Shown here piece after piece: positions 6,403-12,323 of a DNA stretch of 17,070 bases (position 1 is the stretch's first letter; every line of letters begins with the position of its first letter). The DNA comes from DATAEU01 sp046724395 (lineage in GTDB: Bacteria; Actinomycetota; UBA4738; HRBIN12), in NCBI GenBank assembly GCA_046724395.1, contig JBKOWM010000160.1, forward strand, positions 1 to 17,070. Reading direction: 5' to 3'. The notes below the pieces were generated by a model, which saw only the letters and a program-made list of their open reading frames with translations, was not told the origin of the DNA and searched no databases. The position numbers were made by a program, and so were the translations under genes.

Positions 6403-8334
6403 TCACGCGCTCTCGCGGACGATCGCGATGACCTCGTCGGCGTACCGCTCGAGCTTGGCGGGTCCGACGCCCGATACCCCGGCGAGCGCCGCCCAATCGT
6501 GCGGCCGTCGTTCGGCGATCGCGTGGAGGGTTGCATCGTGGAAGACGACGTACGCGGGCACCCCGTCGCTCTTCGCTCTGTTGGCGCGCCACGCCCTGAG
6601 TCGATCGAAGAGCGGATCGCGTGAGCGCGTCGTGTCGGCCGGCGACCGCGGGTGTGAACGCGAGGCCGCGCCTGTCGCCGGCTGCGTGATCCCGAGCTCG
6701 GTGAGGAAGGGGCTCGGCCGCGAGCGCGCGTCCTGCGGCCAGCTGAGGAACAGGTGGCGGCGGGCGCGCGTGATGCCGACGTACAGGAGCCGTCGCTCCT
6801 CAGAGGCATCAGCTTGGTTGCGCTTCGTGCGATACGGGAGCTCGCCGTCGAGCAGCCGCGGCAGGAACACCGCGTCGAACTCAAGGCCCTTGGCGCGATG
6901 ATAGGTGAGCAGGTTGATGCCGCGCCCGCTCTCTTCGGCGGAGAATCGGCGCGAGAGCTCGTCGACGAAGTCCGCGATCCTGCCGTCGGGATGGGCGACC
7001 CGAAACTCGGCGGCGAGCGAGCGCATCCTCGCCAGATCCGCCTGCCGCGTCGCCTCGTCGTCGCTGTCCGCCTGTTTGTCGGGGGCGAACCCGAGCCCGT
7101 TCGTCGCCCGGATCACGGCTTCCTCGACGGATCCGCCGACGCGTCGGATCGATGCGAGGACGGCGCGCGGGCCCGGTCGCCGCAGGAAGGCGCCGTCGCG
7201 AACCTGGTACGGGATCCGCGCCGCGGCGAACGCCTCCTCGAACGGCTCGGACCTGGCGTTGATGCGATAGAGGACAGCCATCTCCTCGAGCCGGACTCCG
7301 CGGTCGCGAAGGTCGCCGACCCGCTCGACGACGAACGAGACCTCCGTCTCGGTGCTTGTGACGATATGGCCCGTCGGTGGGGGACCGTCCGGACGCGTCG
7401 CGACGAGGTCTTTGCGGATCCCACCCATCCGGTTGGCGAGAGCGTTCGCGACGGCGAGAACCTGCGGCGTCGATCGGTGGTTCTCCTCGAGCCGTACGAG
7501 GACGGCCTCCGGGAACCGATTCGAGAAGCCGAGCAGGTGCTCGGGCGACGCCCCGGTGAAGGTGTAGATGCACTGGTAGTCGTCGCCGACGACGCAGACG
7601 TCGTCGCGCTCTCCGAGCCACGCGTCGAGCAGTGCCTGTTGGAGGTCGTTCACATCCTGGTATTCGTCGACGGTGAACGCCGCGAACCGTCGCCGAAGCT
7701 CGCCGGCGGCCTCGCCGTGCTCGGCGAACAGCCGGACGGCGAGCTCGAGCATGTCCTCGAAGTCGATGCGGCCAGCGCGTCGCTTGCGGCGCTCGTACCC
7801 GTCGAAGACCCGGTACATGAGCTCGGCGGGGATGGGCGGGTCGTGGCCGGAGCGTTCGACCGCCTCGAGGTATCCGTCCGGGCGAATTCGCCGATTCTTC
7901 GCCCACTCGATCTCGGCGGCCAGCTCGCTGCGAGGAAGGAACCGATGCGGCGGCGGCAGCGCGTTGGCTAGCGACGCGATGACCGGCGCCTTCGAAGCGA
8001 GGACGTCCGGGAGGGGCGATCCGGTATGGGCCGGCCACATTCGGGCGAGCTGGGCGAGCGCCGCGCCGTGGAACGTCCGCGCCTCGATCCCGTCGACGCC
8101 GAGCCGGCTGAGCCGTCCCTTGAGCTCGCCGGCGGCCTTTTCCGTGAACGTCACCGCCAGGATGGCGCGGGGCGCGAACGTCCCCGTCGCGACCTGGTAC
8201 GCGATGCGATGTGAGACGACGGTCGTCTTTCCCGTCCCGGCGCCGGCGAGGATCGCGACCGGACCTCGAACGGCGGTGGCGGCCTCGCGCTGCGCCTCGT
8301 TCAGCCCGGCGAGGATTGCATCCGGCCCCGCCAT
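6403..8334 (-). CDS. uvrD2: UvrD2-like ATP-dependent DNA helicase with HRDC domain
   Basis: This 643-residue SF1A helicase is of the UvrD/Rep family and is presumed to unwind DNA 3' to 5' in repair. Motifs in order are Q-motif LNEAQREA (11-18), Walker A GAGTGKT (Lys36), Ia VTFTEKAAGEL, II TVDEYQDVND (Asp223-Glu224), III VVGDDYQCIYTFTG, IV EENHRSTPQVL, V LLTYHRAKGLEFDAVFLP and VI RRLLYVGITRARRHLFL. Residues of about 565-643 form an HRDC domain (PLFDRLRAWR, then VVFHDATLHAIAERRP, then VSGVGPAKLERYADEV). This order matches mycobacterial UvrD2, but the zinc-binding tetracysteine motif that joins the helicase and HRDC parts there is absent: this linker has no cysteine. The ATG at 8334 is chosen because TACCCT lies seven bases upstream and no Shine-Dalgarno sequence is present; the 40 upstream in-frame codons look non-coding. 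Confidence 0.93.
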   Translation of the reverse strand: MAGPDAILAGLNEAQREAATAVRGPVAILAGAGTGKTTVVSHRIAYQVATGTFAPRAILAVTFTEKAAGELKGRLSRLGVDGIEARTFHGAALAQLARMWPAHTGSPLPDVLASKAPVIASLANALPPPHRFLPRSELAAEIEWAKNRRIRPDGYLEAVERSGHDPPIPAELMYRVFDGYERRKRRAGRIDFEDMLELAVRLFAEHGEAAGELRRRFAAFTVDEYQDVNDLQQALLDAWLGERDDVCVVGDDYQCIYTFTGASPEHLLGFSNRFPEAVLVRLEENHRSTPQVLAVANALANRMGGIRKDLVATRPDGPPPTGHIVTSTETEVSFVVERVGDLRDRGVRLEEMAVLYRINARSEPFEEAFAAARIPYQVRDGAFLRRPGPRAVLASIRRVGGSVEEAVIRATNGLGFAPDKQADSDDEATRQADLARMRSLAAEFRVAHPDGRIADFVDELSRRFSAEESGRGINLLTYHRAKGLEFDAVFLPRLLDGELPYRTKRNQADASEERRLLYVGITRARRHLFLSWPQDARSRPSPFLTELGITQPATGAASRSHPRSPADTTRSRDPLFDRLRAWRANRAKSDGVPAYVVFHDATLHAIAERRPHDWAALAGVSGVGPAKLERYADEVIAIVRESA

Positions 8335-8347
8335 CTTGCGGAGGGTA
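8335..8347 (-). promoter_or_regulatory. Leaderless-type promoter of the UvrD2-like gene
   Basis: On the minus strand TACCCT (8347-8342) is followed by seven bases (CCGCAAG) and the ATG at 8334. The same hexamer and spacing precede the AAA+ gene at 8921 on the plus strand. Confidence 0.6.
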
Positions 8348-8438
8348 CCAACGCGCGGCGACGCGGTCCGGCTGCCAAACTGTCGTCCGGAGTCGCGGCA
8401 TCGCCGGCGACTGCCGCGATGGCGCGAGCGGTCGCCCC

Positions 8439-8447
8439 GGAGGGAGG
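8439..8447 (+). promoter_or_regulatory. Strong Shine-Dalgarno sequence of the VOC/glyoxalase gene
   Basis: GGAGGGAGG lies five bases before the ATG at 8453. It decides the start, because the open frame extends far upstream (to 7673) on the strand opposite the helicase gene. This is the clearest ribosome binding site in the window and contrasts with the leaderless starts around it. Confidence 0.8.
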
Positions 8448-8452
8448 TCGCC

Positions 8453-8836
8453 ATGGGATTCGACGGCGTGCGGACGATCGGACAGATTCACGTGAGCGTT
8501 AGCGACATCGACCGCTCCGTCGCGTTCTATCGCGACGTCCTCGGCGCGCGATTCCTCTTCGACGTGCCCGGGCAGTCGATGGCGTTCTTCGACCTGGACG
8601 GCGTTCGGCTGTATCTGGGGAAGCCCGAGTCGCCCGAATTCCGATCGAAACCCATTCTCTACTTCTCCGTCGACGACGTCGATGACGCCTACGCAGCCTT
8701 GCGCGACCGCGGCGTCGAGTTCGTCGACGAGCCGCACGTGGTGCACCGGACCGAGCACAGCGAGCTTCGGATGGCGTTCTTCAAGGACCCGGACGGGACA
8801 AATCTCGCCATCATGAACGAGCGTCCTTCGACGTAG
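8453..8836 (+). CDS. VOC superfamily (glyoxalase/dioxygenase-like) protein
   Basis: This 127-residue single-domain protein has the vicinal oxygen chelate fold, made of two beta-alpha-beta-beta-beta units. The first unit begins IGQIHVSVSDIDRSVAFYRD, with His13 at the usual metal-ligand position. The second begins ILYFSVDDVDDAYAALRDRG and ends in AFFKDPDGTNLAIMNE, where Glu123 is the expected second-half ligand. The length is typical of stand-alone VOC proteins. The reaction (lyase, dioxygenase or thiol transferase) cannot be told from sequence alone. It is cytoplasmic, with no signal peptide. The start follows a strong Shine-Dalgarno sequence. The gene is divergent from the UvrD2-like gene, with 118 bp between them, and 84 bp separate its end from the AAA+ gene, so it is probably its own transcription unit. 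Confidence 0.9.
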   Translation: MGFDGVRTIGQIHVSVSDIDRSVAFYRDVLGARFLFDVPGQSMAFFDLDGVRLYLGKPESPEFRSKPILYFSVDDVDDAYAALRDRGVEFVDEPHVVHRTEHSELRMAFFKDPDGTNLAIMNERPST

Positions 8837-8907
8837 GAGATCGGTACCCGAGCGACACGCGGACGGGCGGGACAAAGCGGTCGCCGCACATTTCGCCGTG
8901 GCGGCGA

Positions 8908-8920
8908 TACCCTGGACCGC
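8908..8920 (+). promoter_or_regulatory. Leaderless-type promoter of the AAA+ ATPase gene
   Basis: TACCCT at 8908-8913 is followed by seven bases (GGACCGC) and the ATG at 8921. No Shine-Dalgarno sequence is present. A weak inverted repeat (CGCCGC at 8882-8887 and GCGGCG at 8901-8906) lies just upstream, over the expected -35 region. Confidence 0.6.
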
Positions 8921-10333
8921 ATGTCGTCACCGTCGACGATCGGCGAGCTCCGCGCCGCCGGCTACCCCGATCGCTCGGTGAAGGAGGAGCTTCGTGCGAA
9001 CCTCCTCGAGCGCCTCGGCCGCGGTGAGGCGCTCTTTCCGCACATCGTCGGGTTCCAGGACTCGGTGCTCCCCGCCCTCGAGCGGGGGATCCTGGCCGGC
9101 CACGACCTGATCCTGCTCGGCGAGCGAGGACAGGCCAAGACCCGGCTGATCCGAAACGTCGTCGAGCTTCTCGACGATCGCACGCCGACGATCGCGGGCT
9201 GCGAGGTGAACGATCACCCCTACCGCCCGATCTGCGCGCGCTGCCGGGCGCTCGTTGCCGAGAATGGCGACGCCGTGCCGACAGAGTGGATCGACCGCGA
9301 CCCGCGGTATGCGGAGAAGCTCGCGACGCCGGACACGAGCGTTGCCGACCTGATCGGCGACGTCGACCCCATCCGGGTCGCCGAGGGTCGGTACCTCGCC
9401 GACGAGCTGACCATCCACTACGGCCTGATCCCGAGGACGAACCGCGGGATCGTCGCGATCAACGAGCTGCCGGATCTGCCGGAGCGCATTCAGGTCGCGC
9501 TGTTCAACATCCTCGAGGAGCGTGACGTGCAGATCCGCGGATACCGGATCCGGCTTCCACTCGATCTGCTGCTCGTGGCGACGGCGAACCCCGATGACTA
9601 CACCCATCGGGGCCGGATCGTCTCGCCGCTCAAGGACCGGTTCGGCACGCAGGTGCGGACGCATTACCCCGAGACCCTCGCCGATGAGATCAGGATCATG
9701 GAACAAGAGGCGCGCCGGCCAGCGGGCGGCGTCCCGGTTCGCGTTCCGCGCTACATGCAGGAGATCGTCGCGGCGCTCACGGCCGAGCTGCGGCGCTCGC
9801 CGCACGTCAACCACCGCAGCGGCGTGAGCGTCCGCTACAGCATCGGCAACCTGGAGACGCTCGTCGCCGCGGCGGTCCGCCGGGCCGCCCGGGCGGGCGA
9901 GCCGGAGGCCGTTCCGCGCGTCTGCGATCTCCCTGCCGTGATCGAGTCCTCGCTCGGACGGGTCGAGTTCGACACGATCGAGGAGGGCCGGGAGGAGGAG
10001 ATCCTCGTGCGGGCGCTCCGCACGGCCGAGCTCGAGGTGTTCCGTCGCAGGCTGTCGGGGTTCGACTTCCATCCGATCCTCGGGCGGTTCGGCGCCGGGT
10101 TCACGGCGGAGACATCTGATCTGATGCCGGCATCCGACCTGCTCGGTCAGTTCGGCGAGGTGCCAGGTCTCGCGAAGCTCCTCGAACGCCTGGGAGTGGA
10201 GGAGGAGAGTCCGGGGGTCGCGGCCTCGGCGCTCGAGTTCGCGCTCGAGGGGCTGCACCTGTCGCGCCGCCTCAACAAGGACGAGACCGGGCGCCTGGGT
10301 GCGTACCGCTACGACGCCCGCGAGACCTCGTAG
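8921..10333 (+). CDS. MoxR/magnesium-chelatase-like AAA+ ATPase
   Basis: This 470-residue AAA+ ATPase of the MoxR/ChlI group is a class that usually works with a VWA-domain partner to remodel or load metals into target proteins. Walker A is GERGQAKT (67-74), with Ala before the catalytic Lys73 instead of Gly. Walker B is GIVAINELPDL (Asn181-Glu182), with Asn in place of the usual Asp. Sensor 1 is VATANPDDY, and an arginine-finger-like region reads SPLKDRFGTQVRTHYP. An insertion carries Cys94, Cys105 and Cys108 in CEVNDHPYRPICARC, possibly a metal site. These variants look typical of a distinct conserved subfamily, not of a dead enzyme. The C-terminal half (from about 265) holds the helical lid and an extension of unknown role. 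The VWA gene at 12324 is the likely partner, although two genes intervene. Confidence 0.9.
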   Translation: MSSPSTIGELRAAGYPDRSVKEELRANLLERLGRGEALFPHIVGFQDSVLPALERGILAGHDLILLGERGQAKTRLIRNVVELLDDRTPTIAGCEVNDHPYRPICARCRALVAENGDAVPTEWIDRDPRYAEKLATPDTSVADLIGDVDPIRVAEGRYLADELTIHYGLIPRTNRGIVAINELPDLPERIQVALFNILEERDVQIRGYRIRLPLDLLLVATANPDDYTHRGRIVSPLKDRFGTQVRTHYPETLADEIRIMEQEARRPAGGVPVRVPRYMQEIVAALTAELRRSPHVNHRSGVSVRYSIGNLETLVAAAVRRAARAGEPEAVPRVCDLPAVIESSLGRVEFDTIEEGREEEILVRALRTAELEVFRRRLSGFDFHPILGRFGAGFTAETSDLMPASDLLGQFGEVPGLAKLLERLGVEEESPGVAASALEFALEGLHLSRRLNKDETGRLGAYRYDARETS

Positions 10334-10344
10334 CATCCCGCCGC
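10331..10344 (+). promoter_or_regulatory. Possible leaderless-type promoter overlapping the AAA+ stop codon
   Basis: TAGCAT at 10331-10336 begins with the TAG stop of the AAA+ gene and is followed by eight bases (CCCGCCGC) and the ATG at 10345. The spacing is slightly longer than at the other genes. Read-through from the AAA+ promoter could also express the downstream gene. Confidence 0.45.
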
Positions 10345-10761
10345 ATGCCTCGCATCCACGAGGTCGTCGGCTTCGCCGTGGTCGGGGTCTTCGCCGTCGG
10401 CTGGATCTGGGGCCTCGGCGCGTGGATCGTGCGCCGCGGACCCGGTGAGGGCTACTGGATCTGGCTGACCATTGCGCAGCTCGTCGCGGGGATACAGGCG
10501 CTGCTCGGTATCGTTCTGCTGATCCTCGGATATCGTGTGCACGCCGCCGGTACCCTCGGCGGGGTCCTGCACTACGTCTACGGTCTGCTTCCCCTGCTGC
10601 TGTTCGTCATCGCGCACGTCGTCGCGCGCGCCGGCAACGCCAGCCTGGTTGGCTTCGACGAGCGCAAGACGATCCGCCCGTGGGTGCCGTTCGCGTGGGC
10701 GGCGTTCATCTGCTTCGGCCTCACGTCGCGCGCGTTGATGACCGGGCTCGGGATCGGCTAA
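10345..10761 (+). CDS. Small four-helix membrane protein, function unknown
   Basis: This 138-residue integral membrane protein is not one I recognise. Four hydrophobic segments lie near residues 7-30, 40-62, 68-94 and 112-134. The second ends with YRVHAAG and the third contains GGVLHYVYGLLPLLLFVIAHVV. The paired His residues (HYVYG and IAHVV) in a membrane helix are seen in some haem- or quinone-associated proteins, but that is only a resemblance. The loop between helices 3 and 4 (RAGNASLVGFDERKTIRPW) is polar. The gene starts 11 bases after the AAA+ gene on the same strand, so it may belong to the same unit. It converges on the phosphoesterase gene with only seven bases between the stop codons. 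High G/C at third positions and the clear helices support it being real. Confidence 0.78.
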   Translation: MPRIHEVVGFAVVGVFAVGWIWGLGAWIVRRGPGEGYWIWLTIAQLVAGIQALLGIVLLILGYRVHAAGTLGGVLHYVYGLLPLLLFVIAHVVARAGNASLVGFDERKTIRPWVPFAWAAFICFGLTSRALMTGLGIG

Positions 10762-10768
10762 CGCCGGC

Positions 10769-12241
10769 TCATGGCTGGCCCGGCAGCCCCGTTGTTGGGA
10801 GAATCAGCGGATCGAGTGGCTGCTGGCGGAAGTCGAACTCGCGAAGCAGGTTCCCGAGCTGCGGCACCTCCTCGCGGACCGTGGGACGCGGGTCGGGCCG
10901 ACCATCGGTCCTTGGGTCGAGCCGCTGCCCGCCAAGGAACAGGTCCTCGATCAATTTCAGATAGGCGTCGAACGAGAGCGTCTGATGATCGATCAGGCCG
11001 GCTCTGGCCCACGGGCTGATCATGAGGCCGGGCACGCGGAGGCCGTACCCGTTCTCGTCGACGCGCGGCGGCACGACGTGGTCGTAGAACCCTCCCCAGT
11101 CATCCCAGGTCAGGAAGACCGCAGTCGATTCCCAATCCGGTCCGCGCATCGCGGCGTTGATCACCCGGGTCACATGCCGCATCCCGCGCCAGATCGGCTC
11201 ATGGTTGTCTGGATGCTCGCCCACGCCGTTGTACGGCATGACCCACGAGACCGAGGGGAGCGTTCCGTTCGCCGTCCGCTCGAAGTACTCGGAATGGGGG
11301 GCGACGTTGCCGACCTGGTGGTTTTGGCGCACGGTGGTGAACCACGGGACCGGCACCTGCTGGGAGACGGTCTTCTTTCCGCGTTTGCCGCCGTGGCCGC
11401 ACGGCCGTGAGATGCACGTGTCCTCGCCGACGTAGTACCTCCACGACACGCCCGCCCGATGAAGCAAGTACGTGATGTCCGTCCACGCCCAAATGGGCTT
11501 GTCGGGTCGCGTCCGTTGGAACTCGTAGGGCTCGGCCAGATCGAGGTCCGACCGGCAGGACATCGGCTTGCGCGGGTCCGTGCAGCTGGCGGACCAGCCC
11601 GACACCAGGTACAGGTGGGCCGGCAGTGTCCACGAATCCGCGGGCCCGAACATCCGGTCCTGCAGCACGAAGTGGCGCGCGTACGCCCAGTAGTTGGGGA
11701 TCTCCTTGCCCGTGTGGTAGCTCATCGCGTCGGGCTGCCGCTGCGGCCCGAGTTCGTCATCGCAGGCGGCGTCGTCCCGACGACCGGCGTCGGCGCAGTC
11801 GTAGTTGTGAGCACCGCTCGCGACAACGGTGCTAATGAATCCGTCCATCCGCCCGCCGTTGATGTCGGCGACCGACGCGTCGACGTCGTGTGGGCCGCCA
11901 CGCTGATATTGACTTGCGGAGTGGTACGGCGGCACACAGCGGCCGAGCACCGGATCGTGCGCACACACCGTGGGGCGCCCGTTTCGCGTCGGAATGCCGT
12001 CGGCGCCAGGGTAGGTCCCGAAGTAGTGATCGAAGGACCGATTCTCCTGCACGATGAAGATGAGGTGTTCGATCCGATCGCGCGCGACGTCGAGCTTCTT
12101 CTCGCGGGCGGCCGCCGACATGCTCGTCGTCGGTTCGGAGCGGACCGCGGTCCTTCGCGACGCCGTCGGCGAGCATGTGGCCGACGCGACCAAGGCGATC
12201 ACGCAGAGCAGCAATGTGAGCGTCGGCCGGCGGCGGGCCAT
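10769..12241 (-). CDS. Secreted phosphoesterase, phospholipase C / acid phosphatase (AcpA) family
   Basis: This 490-residue exported enzyme of the phosphoesterase family includes non-haemolytic phospholipase C and AcpA-type acid phosphatases. Residues 1-24 are a signal sequence (three Arg, then a hydrophobic core up to Cys23); the surroundings of Cys23 fit a lipobox poorly. The metal and active site is recognisable: ENRSFDHYFG (Glu66, Asn67), Thr205 in SWTLPAHLYLVSG as the probable nucleophile, and TWDDWGGFYDHVVPP, where Asp380-Asp381 replaces the more usual Asp-Glu. VPGLMISPWAR follows, as in the family. Several cysteines in the middle could form disulfides outside the cell. The ATG at 12241 begins a compact signal peptide; an ATG at 12256 is the alternative. 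It is divergent from the VWA gene. Phospholipid versus phosphomonoester specificity cannot be told. Confidence 0.88.
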   Translation of the reverse strand: MARRRPTLTLLLCVIALVASATCSPTASRRTAVRSEPTTSMSAAAREKKLDVARDRIEHLIFIVQENRSFDHYFGTYPGADGIPTRNGRPTVCAHDPVLGRCVPPYHSASQYQRGGPHDVDASVADINGGRMDGFISTVVASGAHNYDCADAGRRDDAACDDELGPQRQPDAMSYHTGKEIPNYWAYARHFVLQDRMFGPADSWTLPAHLYLVSGWSASCTDPRKPMSCRSDLDLAEPYEFQRTRPDKPIWAWTDITYLLHRAGVSWRYYVGEDTCISRPCGHGGKRGKKTVSQQVPVPWFTTVRQNHQVGNVAPHSEYFERTANGTLPSVSWVMPYNGVGEHPDNHEPIWRGMRHVTRVINAAMRGPDWESTAVFLTWDDWGGFYDHVVPPRVDENGYGLRVPGLMISPWARAGLIDHQTLSFDAYLKLIEDLFLGGQRLDPRTDGRPDPRPTVREEVPQLGNLLREFDFRQQPLDPLILPTTGLPGQP

Positions 12242-12257
12242 GCGGCGCAACACCATA
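12242..12257 (-). promoter_or_regulatory. Possible -10 element of the phosphoesterase gene
   Basis: On the minus strand TATGGT (12257-12252) precedes the ATG at 12241 by ten bases. If used, the transcript would have a leader of only a few bases. It overlaps the alternative ATG at 12256, so choosing it implies the shorter protein. No -35 is evident. Confidence 0.3.
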
Positions 12258-12311
12258 GCAGCGCCCCCGGCGGGCCGTGGCCTCGGCAGCATCGGATCCG
12301 CGTTCGAGGCG

Positions 12312-12323
12312 TACGCTTGCCCG
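12312..12323 (+). promoter_or_regulatory. Leaderless-type promoter of the VWA gene
   Basis: TACGCT at 12312-12317 is followed by six bases (TGCCCG) and the ATG at 12324. No Shine-Dalgarno sequence is present. It fixes the start, because the reading frame stays open back to 12054 through the opposite-strand gene. Confidence 0.62.

Noticed and set aside
7673..8452. Upstream extension of the VOC protein to give a 387-residue protein.
   Set aside because: The added part is antisense to the helicase gene and Ser/Arg-rich; a strong Shine-Dalgarno sequence fixes the start at 8453.
6754..8875. Very long open frames on both strands across the UvrD2-like gene (plus 6754-7971 and minus 6881-8875).
   Set aside because: They are shadows of a strongly GC-biased coding region; the helicase frame holds all SF1 motifs in order.
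8882..8906. Inverted repeat CGCCGC/GCGGCG upstream of the AAA+ gene as a terminator or operator.
   Set aside because: The stem is only six pairs with a 13-base loop and no T-run, and such GC pairs arise easily at this base composition.
8927..10336. A 469-codon open frame antisense to the AAA+ gene along its whole length.
   Set aside because: It mirrors the third-position G/C bias of the true gene, has no recognisable domain, and the plus-strand protein is a clear AAA+ ATPase.
12054..12323. Upstream extension of the VWA protein by 90 residues.
   Set aside because: It lies antisense to the signal peptide region of the phosphoesterase, and a leaderless-type promoter sits directly before ATG 12324.
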